A stretch of 49,804 nucleotides of DNA from Nocardioides jensenii JCM 1364 = NBRC 14755. Its GTDB lineage: Bacteria > Actinomycetota > Actinomycetes > Propionibacteriales > Nocardioidaceae. The stretch covers positions 1-49,804 of the forward strand of contig NZ_BCRJ01000036.1 of assembly GCF_001552535.1 (NCBI RefSeq), given 5' to 3'. This document shows, one piece after another, positions 8,357 through 16,531 of this stretch; positions within the stretch are counted from its first letter, which is position 1; each line of letters opens with the position of its first letter. The translations under genes and the position numbers were made by a program. The notes under the pieces were generated by a model. It saw nothing but the letters and a program-made list of their open reading frames with translations. It did no database searches and had not been told where the DNA came from.

Positions 8357-8586
8357 CGGCGGCGATCGGCGCGCTGAGCCTCGACGATGTCGACCATCGC
8401 CGGGGCGTCGGACCAGGAGAGGTCGACGCGCGCTGCGGCCAGGGCCTCGTCGACCGTGGGCTCGGCGGCCTGACGCTCGAGCATCAGCCGCAGGAACTCC
8501 TGCAACGACCGCCCCGACGCAGCGGCGCGGCCCTTGAGCACGGCGTACGCGTCGTCGTCGAGATTGCGGATCTGAACGGTGGCCAT
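8353..8586 (-). CDS. FitA/VapB-type ribbon-helix-helix antitoxin
   Basis: A 77-residue protein opening with MATVQIRNLDDDAYAVLKGR, the classic FitA-like ribbon-helix-helix DNA-binding region, then SLQEFLRLMLERQA, and an acidic C-terminal tail expected to wrap the toxin. It precedes and overlaps the PIN toxin by four bases. Autoregulation is inferred. The upstream region 8587-8633 is AT-rich (GCATTTTTTC) and shared with the divergent DUF222-HNH promoter. Confidence 0.92.
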   Translation of the reverse strand: MATVQIRNLDDDAYAVLKGRAAASGRSLQEFLRLMLERQAAEPTVDEALAAARVDLSWSDAPAMVDIVEAQRADRRR

Positions 8587-8621
8587 GCATGCAGACTAGC
8601 GCATTTTTTCGGTCAAACTAC

Positions 8622-8650
8622 TTGCATGTGACTTCGAACAGGCATACGAT
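8622..8650 (+). promoter_or_regulatory. Promoter with SOS (LexA)-box-like site
   Basis: TTGCAT at 8622-8627 and TACGAT at 8645-8650, 17 bases apart, make a reasonable -35/-10 pair. Overlapping the -10 is TCGAACaggcATACGA (8634-8649), which matches 10 of 12 fixed positions of the mycobacterial SOS box TCGAAC-N4-GTTCGA. 13E12-repeat (DUF222) genes of Mycobacterium are established LexA targets, so damage control of the downstream gene is plausible. The right half-site is imperfect. Confidence 0.55.
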
Positions 8651-8651
8651 G

Positions 8652-8737
8652 GACACAGAGTTCGATCCAATACATCGACACTGAGGGATACGAGCTCGAC
8701 CCGCTCCGGCGGGTCCCCCACCAAGGGTTTCTGTGTC
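8652..8737 (+). ncRNA. Candidate structured 5' leader of the DUF222-HNH gene
   Basis: The roughly 210-base leader contains a closed multi-stem unit. GACACAGA (8652-8659) pairs with TCTGTGTC (8730-8737). Inside it are TCGAT/ATCGA (8662-8666 with 8674-8678) and a perfect GACCCGC-TCCG-GCGGGTC hairpin (8698-8715). It would start very near the predicted transcription start. No known riboswitch class is recognised. Pairing was found by eye only, and covariation is untested. Confidence 0.4.
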
Positions 8738-8867
8738 GGGTCCGGCCAGCTTCATCGGCCAGAGGCACCATCCATCCGGGAGTACGCCGTGACAGGCGGG
8801 GACTCGGTGGCATCCATTCAACTGTTGGGCTCACACGGGTCCGCTGGTCGAGAGGAGCCCCCGGGCC

Positions 8868-10142
8868 ATGACTGCATCCGACGTCGTCAGCGAGCTGCTG
8901 AAGCGGCTCGATGCCGACCTCGGCGACCTGTCCGCCCTGCCCCTCACCCCTCTCGACGACGATCAGGTGAGCGCGCTTCTGCAGACCTGCACGGCGATCG
9001 GCGACCGACTGACCCACGCCACCTCACGGGTCGCGGTCGAGGCCCACCACCGTGCCCTGGGTGACAAGGTCGGCGCCCGACACACCTCCAACTGGTGGGC
9101 CAAGCACAGCCGTCTCACCAAGAGCGACGCCGCCAGACGTCTCGATCTGGCCCGCGAGCTCGACGACCCCTTCTTCGAACCCGTCGCCACCGCGCTCGCC
9201 GACGGCCAGATCCACGCCGACCACGCCCACGTCATGGTGAAGGCCATCGCCGACCTGCCCTCCGACCTCGCCCCGGAGAGTCGGGCCAAGGCCCGCGACA
9301 TCCTCCTCGACGACGCCCGCTCGTTCGACGCCGACGAGCTGCGCCAGATCGGACGACACCTCCTTGACGTCATCGACCCGGAGCGCGCCGAGGCCGAAGA
9401 GGGCAAGCGGCTCCAGGACGAGGAGGACAAGGCCAACGCGACCGCCCGGGTCACCTTCAGCAACGACGGTCACGGCCGCGTGCACGGACGCTTCATCCTT
9501 CCCGCCACCCAGGGCGAGCTGTTCCGCAACCAGCTCCTGGCCCTCGCCGACCCGCGCCGCGACCTGCCCGGCTCGTCTGCCGACGGCCCCGCCGGCTCCG
9601 GCACGAACTCCCCACGACGCGACGGGGCACTGATCACCCCCGAACGCATGGGCCACGCCCTGATGGAACTGATCGAGATGTTCCCCGCCGACAAGCTGCC
9701 CACCCACGCCGCCAGCAGCGTCGCGATCGTCATCACCATCGACATCGCGCAGCTGCTCTCCGACTCCGGATTCGGCGTCCTGGCCACCGGCGAGCGCATC
9801 ACCGCCGGCGAAGTCCGGCGCCTGGCCTGCCGGGCCGGCATCATCCCCGGCATCCTTGACGGCCCCAGCGAAGTCCTCGACCTCGGCCGCCTGCGCCGCC
9901 TCTTCAGCACCGCCCAGTTCCGGCCTCTCGCGCTACGCGACCAGGGCTGCACAGCGGTCGGGTGCGGGATGCCGGCCGGGGTCTGTCACGCCCACCACGA
10001 CACTGCCTGGTCCGCGGGCGGCGCCACCGACGTGAGCAACGGCCGACTGTTGTGTCCGCACCATCATCGGCTGATCCATCATCGCGGCTATCGACATTCG
10101 ATCGGGGCCGACAACAAGGTGAGCTTCCGCAAGATCACGTGA
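8868..10142 (+). CDS. DUF222 / HNH endonuclease (13E12-repeat family)
   Basis: A 424-residue member of the actinobacterial DUF222-HNH family. The DUF222 region (about 20-300) is helical and contains AHHRALGDKVGARHTSNWW and the ADGQIHADHAHVMVKA segment. The C-terminal HNH nuclease runs from GCTAVGCGMPAGVCHAHH through NGRLLCPHHHRLIHH, retaining the paired Cys and His residues. ATG 8868 has GAGGAG about ten bases upstream. These proteins occur in many copies per actinobacterial genome and behave like dispersed repeat genes; their biological role is not settled. The upstream SOS-box-like site and structured leader suggest DNA-damage-dependent expression. Confidence 0.93.
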   Translation: MTASDVVSELLKRLDADLGDLSALPLTPLDDDQVSALLQTCTAIGDRLTHATSRVAVEAHHRALGDKVGARHTSNWWAKHSRLTKSDAARRLDLARELDDPFFEPVATALADGQIHADHAHVMVKAIADLPSDLAPESRAKARDILLDDARSFDADELRQIGRHLLDVIDPERAEAEEGKRLQDEEDKANATARVTFSNDGHGRVHGRFILPATQGELFRNQLLALADPRRDLPGSSADGPAGSGTNSPRRDGALITPERMGHALMELIEMFPADKLPTHAASSVAIVITIDIAQLLSDSGFGVLATGERITAGEVRRLACRAGIIPGILDGPSEVLDLGRLRRLFSTAQFRPLALRDQGCTAVGCGMPAGVCHAHHDTAWSAGGATDVSNGRLLCPHHHRLIHHRGYRHSIGADNKVSFRKIT

Positions 10143-10189
10143 GCGAATCGCCCACCGTGAGTCGTCCCGGGGCCGCCGCACCGAACCAC

Positions 10190-10237
10190 CAGCACCCCAC
10201 CCTCCCAGCGACCTCGGGATCTGGGGTGCGGGTGCTG
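10190..10237. terminator. Bidirectional intrinsic-type hairpin
   Basis: CAGCACCCCACC (10190-10201) pairs with GGTGCGGGTGCTG (10225-10237), 12 pairs with a single bulged base, between the convergent DUF222-HNH and HNH-lipoprotein genes. There is no U-tract, as is usual in high-GC actinobacteria. Confidence 0.6.
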
Positions 10238-10252
10238 CCCTGCCGCTCCGAG

Positions 10253-11329
10253 CTACTCGCAGCCGACGCCGTCGCCGTCACGGTCGAGGTGACGGCCGTA
10301 GCCGGGATCACCGCTGTGCACCGGTGCCGCGCCCGCAGCCCGGGCAGCGTCACAGTTCTTGAAGTAGGTGGAGGTGAGGCTCTTCACCGGCGGGGGCGAC
10401 GGCTGGGGCGACGGCTGGGACGACGGCTGGGACGACCGCGTCGACGTGGGACGCGGAGGTTCGCTGGGTGCGGGCGCCCCGGGGTCGGTGATGTCGTGGT
10501 CGACCCGGGTCGGCGCCGCCCAGCGATCGACCGGCAACGCCTGGTCCGGACAGACGGCGAGGACCCGCGTGACGGCGTCCCTCTCGGGTGCGGTCACCCA
10601 CAGTCCGTACTTCTGCTTCACCGCGACCTGCCGTGCGACGTACGCACACCGAAAGGGCTTGTACGCCGGCAGCCAGGTCGCCGCATCGCCGTCCCCCTTC
10701 TGACGATTCGCCGACGCGTCGGCGGGCAGCAGGTTGAGCGGATCGTTGGCGAAGGCGGCACGCTTCTTGATGTCCCAGCGGGCCGCGCCGGTCGCCCACG
10801 AGTTGCCGAGCGCGACCACGTGGTCGATGTCGATCAGGGTGCCGTCGCCGTGCCGGTAGTCGATCGTGGCGCCCGTGTAGGGGTCGGCGTACTGCCCGGT
10901 GGCGACCACGCATCCGTTGGACTCCAGGACGACGGCCCTCAGTCTCTCGGCCAGCACGTCGTTGCGGGTGTCGCAGCCGTTGCGGTCCGCGTCGAGCCAG
11001 GCCTGCCCGAACCGCGCCCGGTCGTAGCCGGTCATCGGCGCCCGTCCCTTGACGGCGAGCAGGCCCAGCGCGGCAAGGGCCGGGTCATCCGCGGTGCTCT
11101 GCGCCGGGTCCGGGGCGTCGATCGTGTCCGCCGCCGAGGGAGTCGCGCTCGCATTGGGCGCGGAGGCACTCCCGGTCGGCTGCTCGGGTGAGGCGGACGG
11201 CTCGGTCGGCGTGGCCACGCTCGCGGGGCTGCTCGGGGGCAGGTCGGAACCGAGCTCCCCGTCGCTCGGTCCGCATCCCGCCAGCACCAAGCACGCGACC
11301 ACCACGGCCGCGGCGTACCGCACCTGCAC
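10253..11329 (-). CDS. Secreted HNH (DUF1524/GmrSD-C-like) nuclease lipoprotein with Excalibur domain
   Basis: A 358-residue protein from GTG 11329, which has GAGGGGG just upstream. A short lipoprotein signal ends at the lipobox LAGC (Cys19). A Ser/Pro/Ala-rich linker (about 20-80) leads to an HNH fold of DUF1524 type with DIDHVVALGNSW and NLLPADASANRQKGD. A Pro/Ser-rich spacer then precedes a C-terminal Excalibur calcium-binding motif (LDRDGDGVGCE). It is therefore likely an extracellular, membrane-tethered nuclease. An alternative GTG at 11323 changes little. The Streptomyces and Nocardioides homologues I know of are annotated only as HNH endonuclease family. Confidence 0.88.
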   Translation of the reverse strand: MQVRYAAAVVVACLVLAGCGPSDGELGSDLPPSSPASVATPTEPSASPEQPTGSASAPNASATPSAADTIDAPDPAQSTADDPALAALGLLAVKGRAPMTGYDRARFGQAWLDADRNGCDTRNDVLAERLRAVVLESNGCVVATGQYADPYTGATIDYRHGDGTLIDIDHVVALGNSWATGAARWDIKKRAAFANDPLNLLPADASANRQKGDGDAATWLPAYKPFRCAYVARQVAVKQKYGLWVTAPERDAVTRVLAVCPDQALPVDRWAAPTRVDHDITDPGAPAPSEPPRPTSTRSSQPSSQPSPQPSPPPVKSLTSTYFKNCDAARAAGAAPVHSGDPGYGRHLDRDGDGVGCE

Positions 11330-11493
11330 CTTGCCCCCTCGATCCCCAACCCCTGGGTTCAAGGATGCCCGGCGTACCGCCCCCGCGCTGCCGAATCTCG
11401 AAACCAGCCGGGCCCATCGAGCCAAAACCCGGCGCGGGCGCGGGGACTCTGCGAGCATGCGAACATCGGTGACAGTCGCGGAAGGAGCCCGGC

Positions 11494-12189
11494 GTGAGTC
11501 TTCACGATCGCCTCATCGCGCACGGCCGGTGGTACTTCACGATCACCGTCGCGAGCGCAGGGATCTGCGCCTGGGTCCCGTTCGTCCATGCCTCGTCGCG
11601 ACTGAACGACCCCGGTTTGCGGCGCCATGCCGTGGTGTACGGCGCCGGCGCACTCGTCCTGCTGGGCCTGACCGGCGTGACTCCGACGGACGCCAACGGG
11701 GATCCCGAGGGCGCCATCGGCGGGATCCTCTCCACGGTGATGGCACTGCTGGCCATCGCCATGGTGGTGCTCGCCTGCGTTCAGCTGCGCTCCCCGCGCC
11801 GGGCCGTCTATCCGACACCGAGCCCGTACGCCGCGCCGCCGGGCGTCATCGACCCCGCTGTGGGCAGCGCCTTGGCCGCGCGGAACCGCCGCGAGGAGTC
11901 GCGCCGTCTGGTTGCCTCTGATCCTTCGCTGGCCCGGGAGCTGATGATCGGCAGACCGGACTACAAGCGGACCTACCACGACGGCGGACTGGTCGACCTG
12001 AACAACGCCGCGAGGGCAACGCTGGCCTCGTTCCTCGGCATCTCCGACGAGACGGCGGGACGCATCGTCGCCCAGCGCGAGCTGTTGCCGCGCGGCTTCT
12101 CGAGCATCGAGGAGGCCATCGTGTTCAGCGACGTGATGGGTGCGGACGCCGACATCCTGCGGGACCGGGGCGTCCTGCTCCCTCGCTGA
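11494..12189 (+). CDS. Membrane protein with C-terminal helix-hairpin-helix (ComEA-like) domain
   Basis: A 231-residue protein, GTG 11494 with GGAAGGAG upstream. Three hydrophobic segments lie at about 12-33, 45-64 and 74-97. After a Pro-rich linker, residues about 165-226 form a double helix-hairpin-helix: VDLNNAARATLASFLGIS, then AGRIVAQR and FSSIEEAIV, as in ComEA or PspA-like DNA-binding tails. The membrane topology places the HhH on the opposite side from, or the same side as, the N-terminus depending on helix count; with three helices it changes side. A DNA-binding or membrane-scaffold role is inferred. It is divergent from the HNH lipoprotein. Confidence 0.8.
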   Translation: MSLHDRLIAHGRWYFTITVASAGICAWVPFVHASSRLNDPGLRRHAVVYGAGALVLLGLTGVTPTDANGDPEGAIGGILSTVMALLAIAMVVLACVQLRSPRRAVYPTPSPYAAPPGVIDPAVGSALAARNRREESRRLVASDPSLARELMIGRPDYKRTYHDGGLVDLNNAARATLASFLGISDETAGRIVAQRELLPRGFSSIEEAIVFSDVMGADADILRDRGVLLPR

Positions 12190-12202
12190 TCAACGGCCCC
12201 GT

Positions 12203-13045
12203 TCAATCGAGCGCGAGCATCGCCTCTGCGACAGTGCTCACTGACGACTCGGGGATCGCCGAGGCAGCACTCTCGAGGACCAGCAGCTCCGCTCCGGGGA
12301 TCTCGCGAGCGATCGCCTCGCCGTTGCCGACCGGGAAGAACCGGTCGCGGCGGCCGTGCGCGACGAGCGTCGGAGCCCCGATCTCTGGCAGCCGCTCGCG
12401 CCAGCGCGGTGTGCAGTCGAGCCTGGAGAACACCATCCCCAGCTGGTTGGCCATCTGCACCGGCGCCTCGGTGCTGGACGTGCGGTCCCAGATGCGTGCG
12501 GCAGTCGCCCGAGCTGCGCGGGCGTCGTTGCCCAGCACCTCGGCGCCGGCGGCGGCGAACTCCGACACCGCCTCGCGATCGGTCCAGTCGGGCATCGCAC
12601 GCGCGAACAGCCGACCCATCGCCGCCTGGTCATGGTCGGGCAGGTCATCGTCCTGCGGTCCGGGCGCGACCGGGCGGGTGCCGACCAGCGTGAGCGCCGA
12701 GAACGCGTCCGGATGCTCGAGCGCGGCCACCTGGGCAACCATGCCGCCGACGCCGATCCCGGCCAGGTGGGCTGGTGCTCCGCCGAGAGCCTCGACCAGG
12801 GCCGCCGCGTCCGCGGCAAGATCGCGCAGGGTGTAGCCGGGAGCGGATGCGTCCTCGGCCGTCGACTCACCGCTGTCGCGCAGGTCGTAGCGCACCACGC
12901 GGCGACCACCCGAGGCGAGACGCTGGCAGAGCGCGTCCGGCCAGGAGAGCATCGTGGGCCCGCCGGCAAGCAGGACCAGGGGTGAGCCGTCCTCACCGAA
13001 CGACTCGATGCCCAGGGCCACGCCGTTGGCGTTCACGGTCGTCAT
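12203..13045 (-). CDS. Alpha/beta-hydrolase fold protein lacking the catalytic triad
   Basis: This 280-residue protein is clearly of the aclacinomycin-methylesterase-like alpha/beta hydrolase group (SPLVLLAGGPTMLSWPD, RRVVRYDLRDSGES, LVAHGRRDRFFPV). The nucleophile elbow reads GIGVGG (96-101), so the usual Ser is Gly98. The C-terminal His segment, normally GHE-type, reads SAASAIP with Ser262. Only the Asp of the GRRDRFFP loop remains. DNA in both places is unambiguous (GGC codon; no nearby frameshift). The family is normally esterase or hydrolase, but this copy is probably a pseudoenzyme or uses different chemistry. It is convergent with the HhH gene. Confidence 0.85.
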   Translation of the reverse strand: MTTVNANGVALGIESFGEDGSPLVLLAGGPTMLSWPDALCQRLASGGRRVVRYDLRDSGESTAEDASAPGYTLRDLAADAAALVEALGGAPAHLAGIGVGGMVAQVAALEHPDAFSALTLVGTRPVAPGPQDDDLPDHDQAAMGRLFARAMPDWTDREAVSEFAAAGAEVLGNDARAARATAARIWDRTSSTEAPVQMANQLGMVFSRLDCTPRWRERLPEIGAPTLVAHGRRDRFFPVGNGEAIAREIPGAELLVLESAASAIPESSVSTVAEAMLALD

Positions 13046-13199
13046 CGGGGCCTCGCAGCCAGGTCGTGGGTCTGGAAGGTCGGCTGTTGTTCATGCATGG
13101 CCGTGCTGACTCTTCTCGTTGCCCGCATTCATCGGTCCGAGAGGATCGGCCGACCGGTAGCGCCCATTCACACCAGGTCCCACGGTGCTTCCGCCGTGC

Positions 13200-14369
13200 C
13201 TACCTGGGCGGCAGCTCGCGGACCACGATGTGTGCGCCGGGCTCACCTGTGGCGGGCTGCTTGAAGGCCATGATCCGGTCCACGCGCACGTCGTCGGCTT
13301 CGATGCGCGAGCCGGTGCCGGGTCGCCGCCCGAGCACTTCGTCGAGCGCGTCGATCGTCGGTTTGACCAGGTTGTCGAGGTCGGGCTCGTTGCGGCCGGT
13401 CTGCCCGGGGGCGAGCATGAACGAGAGCTCGATTGCCACCCGGCAGTCCGTCGGCAACGAGCAACCTTGGAACGCAGCGCGGACGGCCTGCTTCCACACC
13501 CGCTCGCGTTCCTCGCCGCCGTACCCCGTGGGGCGGCCGATGACAGTGCGCCCGAAGGTGGCGACGAGGCGGTGGTCGCGAGTGGCCGGGTCGTCGCCGG
13601 CGGTCTCGGCAGGCTCGACCACCGAGCCTTCTCTCTCGGGCGGCGGGGGCGCCACGATGTAACCCTCGGCGAGGCTGCCGTAGACCCTGAGCGCATCCGG
13701 CCGGTGGTGCCACAGCCAGGCCAGGTGCGCGCACAGGATCGCGTCGATCTCGTCCTCGATGACTTCGAGGTGCATGTGCCGGGTCGTCTGCTCCACGGCC
13801 GCGCGGATCTCCTGCCATCGACGCACGCTCGACAGCTGCAGCTCGTGGATCGCCTCGAGGTGATCCATCAGCTCACCGAAGGTCTCGCGCCGCGCGTCCG
13901 GCGTACGACCCCGACCCGACTTGTAGGGCAGCACCTTGCTCAGGCCGAACAGGCTCACCATCGCCGGGTGCGGATAGACCTCGATGCACACCGGGCTCTC
14001 CGCGCTGCCCCGCTCGTCGGGATCCACCGACCAGCCGAACCGATGCGCCAGACACTCGGCGCGTGGCGGATCGAACATCGGGTTCGCGCGGTTCGAGGGG
14101 TACGGCGCTGCGTTGAAGCGCCCGAACGCCTTGGCAACGAGGTTCTCCCCCACGCGCTGACCGGTCGCGTTCGGCACGACCAGCGGAGCGTCCACCGCCA
14201 CGACGACCGGCTGCACCGCATGCAGGGCCAGCCAGTCGGCGATCTCGTCATCGCTGCGGACGACGCCCGACGTGCGCAGCCGACCTGACTCGTCGACCAC
14301 CGCCATGCCGGTGCGGTTGGCTGGCTGCCATGCCAGGTCGATGCCCACGTAGTGGTGCGCGACGTCCAT
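13200..14369 (-). CDS. DUF429 (RNase H-like) domain fused to RusA-like endonuclease domain
   Basis: A 389-residue two-domain protein. Residues 1-250 match DUF429, a predicted RNase H-like nuclease: YVGIDLAW (D11), VVAVDAPLVVP (D60), and the late EVIEDEIDAILCAHLAWL (about 202-219). Residues about 265-386 resemble the Holliday-junction resolvase RusA: EPDLDNLVKPTIDAL with D330, D332 and K336, then EADDVRVDRIMAFK with the acidic pair at 359-360 and K370. The joining linker is Pro/Glu-rich (240-265). Both halves keep candidate catalytic acids. The RusA assignment is by motif and spacing; the function (branched-DNA processing) is inferred. Confidence 0.8.
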   Translation of the reverse strand: MDVAHHYVGIDLAWQPANRTGMAVVDESGRLRTSGVVRSDDEIADWLALHAVQPVVVAVDAPLVVPNATGQRVGENLVAKAFGRFNAAPYPSNRANPMFDPPRAECLAHRFGWSVDPDERGSAESPVCIEVYPHPAMVSLFGLSKVLPYKSGRGRTPDARRETFGELMDHLEAIHELQLSSVRRWQEIRAAVEQTTRHMHLEVIEDEIDAILCAHLAWLWHHRPDALRVYGSLAEGYIVAPPPPEREGSVVEPAETAGDDPATRDHRLVATFGRTVIGRPTGYGGEERERVWKQAVRAAFQGCSLPTDCRVAIELSFMLAPGQTGRNEPDLDNLVKPTIDALDEVLGRRPGTGSRIEADDVRVDRIMAFKQPATGEPGAHIVVRELPPR

Positions 14370-14411
14370 GCCCTCGACTCTAGTCCGGGCTCCCGCGGCG
14401 AGCCTTCGGCG

Positions 14412-15278
14412 TCAGCGCCACTCGGTCTTGATCGACTCGACGATCATCGTGGTCGACGAGTCGATCCGACCGATGTTCTTGCCGTGCCCGTCGTTGACCA
14501 GGTTGGTCAGCAGGAGGTACTCAGGCGTGTTCGGGACCGCCGCGCCGAGCAGCTCGCCGCGCTTGACGCCGTCGATGTAGACCCGGGCGTACTGGCCGCC
14601 CTTCCAGAGCACCTTGTAGGTGTGGAATCCCGACCAGGGCGTCGGCGACTTCTTCATGCACTGCTTCACCTGGGCCGCCGGGTCGGTGTAGATCCAGTAG
14701 TAGTTGAGCCAGGTGTGTCCGTTGCAGTTGCCCGCGCGCGACTTCCAGCCGAAGCTCTCGGCCATGTCGAGCTCCTGCGGACCGGTCGGCATCGCGTTGT
14801 TCACCGCCAGGGACCAGAGGGCGGCGTGGTTGCCCGACGACCTGGGGAACTTGATCTTGGCGGTGATCCGCCAGGTCAGCGCGCTCTCCATGTGCATCGT
14901 GCTGTAGGTCGTGATCGCCCCCGACTTCCACAGCACCCTGCCGTTGGGACAGACCTGCTTGCGCACCAGCAGGTGCAGCCGGCCGTCGTGCACCTTCACC
15001 ACGGAGTTGTTGGAGCGGTTGCGGCTGCGGTCGTGCGCATAGGGGCTGGTGTACCTGCACGTGTCGCGATGCGAGGCGGGCGTGTTCTTGTGGCTCCAGT
15101 ACGACGTGAGTCGGGTGCCCTTGAAGTCGTCCTTGAAGTGCAGGTGCCAGGCGGTGGTGCGCTGGGCGGCCCGCTCCTCGGGCGCCGCCGAGGCCGTGCC
15201 GACGGTGGCGCCGTAACTGGCGCCGAACAGGCCGAGCGAAAGTGCGACGAGTGCCGCGGCGGTGCGGATGCGTGACAT
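14412..15278 (-). CDS. Secreted GH16-family (concanavalin-like) glycan hydrolase
   Basis: A 288-residue protein with a Sec signal peptide (RIRTAAALVALSLGLF... up to ASA about residue 32). The body is a GH16-like jelly roll: WHLHFKDDFKGTRL, KSGAITTYSTMHME, and the catalytic signature ELDMAES matching ExDxxE. GH16 enzymes cleave beta-1,3 or mixed-linkage glucans, agarose or related polymers; the substrate here is unknown. ATG 15278 has GGGGGA upstream. It is divergent from the unknown membrane-anchored protein at 15387. Confidence 0.88.
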   Translation of the reverse strand: MSRIRTAAALVALSLGLFGASYGATVGTASAAPEERAAQRTTAWHLHFKDDFKGTRLTSYWSHKNTPASHRDTCRYTSPYAHDRSRNRSNNSVVKVHDGRLHLLVRKQVCPNGRVLWKSGAITTYSTMHMESALTWRITAKIKFPRSSGNHAALWSLAVNNAMPTGPQELDMAESFGWKSRAGNCNGHTWLNYYWIYTDPAAQVKQCMKKSPTPWSGFHTYKVLWKGGQYARVYIDGVKRGELLGAAVPNTPEYLLLTNLVNDGHGKNIGRIDSSTTMIVESIKTEWR

Positions 15279-15386
15279 GGGTCCCCCGAGCTCGTGAGTA
15301 GTGGCCTGCGTCCTACCCTCGACAACTCGGGCGAAACCGGACATCTCCGCGGGTTTCGGCTCGCCCCTTCCGGGAAGACCTCGTCC

Positions 15387-16511
15387 GTGACACGCGAACG
15401 CCCTGCAGGCGGCACCACCAGGAGCAAGCGGCTGGAGCGCTACCTCCCCGGGCTGATCGGATTCGTCGTCATTGCGATCGCCGTGGGGATCGCGATCGTG
15501 AGGCAGATCGACGACCGCCCGCGCGCCGAGCCAGGCGCCGTGTTCCTCAACCCCGACACACAGAACCCACTTCCGAACGCCGGCACCGTGGTCTTCCCCT
15601 GGGCCCGTCTCAGTGTTGCCACCGCCGCACCGCGGGACGAGCTGCCCGACGGCCTGCGCGAGAGCACCGGCGTACGCGCCCCCGAGGGTGGCAGCTTCGT
15701 CCGGGTCCAGCTCACCGACCTTGGGACGATCGCGTTCGCCGAGTCCTCCCGGCCCTACCTCGCCGACGTCGACGTGCTGCTCCGGGCCAACGGTGCGGAC
15801 CACACGTTGTCCGGGCCGGACGGGCTCGACCTCGACCGCGCCGGTCTGCCCGACACTCGCAACGACGTGTGGGTGGCCGTGGAGGGGCACCCACAGGATC
15901 TGGCGGTCGTGGTCCGCATCGGCGGGGAGGAGCAGGTCGTGGACACCTCCGACGGCTCGGCCGACCTGGGGCGCGCGGCAGACCTCGCTGCGTTGCCCTC
16001 GGCCGAGGACCAGCAGGCGAAGGGCGACAGTACCTTCGACTGTGGGAGCTTCGTGCGCACTGACGACCAACGGTTCGCCGTGCGCGATGCGGAGTCCGGC
16101 GAGTGCCGTGTGGCCGACGCGCAGCGTACGCCGTACGTCGGCGACCTCGGCTGGGCCGAGCCCGGCCGAGAATTCGTCGTCGTGACGGTCCTGCTGCCCC
16201 TCAGGAGGGAGTTCGACATTCCGGCTCAGTCACCGACGAAGGTCTGGCACGCGATGGCGGTCAGGACCTCGGCGACACTCGGTGGTCAGCCCGACGACGC
16301 CACCCCGGTGGACACCTGGGCCCGTGGAACCGACGACGGCGGTCGGTTCGGAACGCAGGCCACCCAGTTCATCTTCGAGGTTCCCCGGGCCAAGGCCACC
16401 GGTGACCTCACCGTCACGACGCGCTACCGGGCTCGCGGCCACGGGCCCTTCGCCGCCAAGAACCTGCGGGCCGATCTCGCGTGGACCATCGCGGCACGGA
16501 AGCTGGCTTGA
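15387..16511 (+). CDS. Membrane-anchored extracytoplasmic protein of unknown family (copy A)
   Basis: A 374-residue protein starting at GTG 15387 (GGAAG upstream). An outer GTG at 15294 is rejected because it would leave 15 bases for a divergent promoter. One N-terminal membrane segment (about 18-37) is followed by a mainly beta extracytoplasmic domain. Motifs shared with the proteins at 26731 and 27849 include APEGGSFVRVQL, YLADVDVLLRANG, EEQVVDTSDGS, DLGWAEPGREFVVV and ATGDLTVTTRYRARG. A CGSFVR...GECRV cysteine pair is likely disulfide-bonded. I recognise no named domain. Identity to copy B is visibly high across the whole length, so it is a paralogue. Confidence 0.75.
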   Translation: MTRERPAGGTTRSKRLERYLPGLIGFVVIAIAVGIAIVRQIDDRPRAEPGAVFLNPDTQNPLPNAGTVVFPWARLSVATAAPRDELPDGLRESTGVRAPEGGSFVRVQLTDLGTIAFAESSRPYLADVDVLLRANGADHTLSGPDGLDLDRAGLPDTRNDVWVAVEGHPQDLAVVVRIGGEEQVVDTSDGSADLGRAADLAALPSAEDQQAKGDSTFDCGSFVRTDDQRFAVRDAESGECRVADAQRTPYVGDLGWAEPGREFVVVTVLLPLRREFDIPAQSPTKVWHAMAVRTSATLGGQPDDATPVDTWARGTDDGGRFGTQATQFIFEVPRAKATGDLTVTTRYRARGHGPFAAKNLRADLAWTIAARKLA

Positions 16512-16531
16512 ACAACGTCGACGGAGAGAGA

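Noticed and set aside
15294..15386. Upstream GTG start for the unknown membrane protein
   Set aside because: It would begin 16 bases from the divergent GH16 start, leaving no promoter, and adds non-hydrophobic filler.
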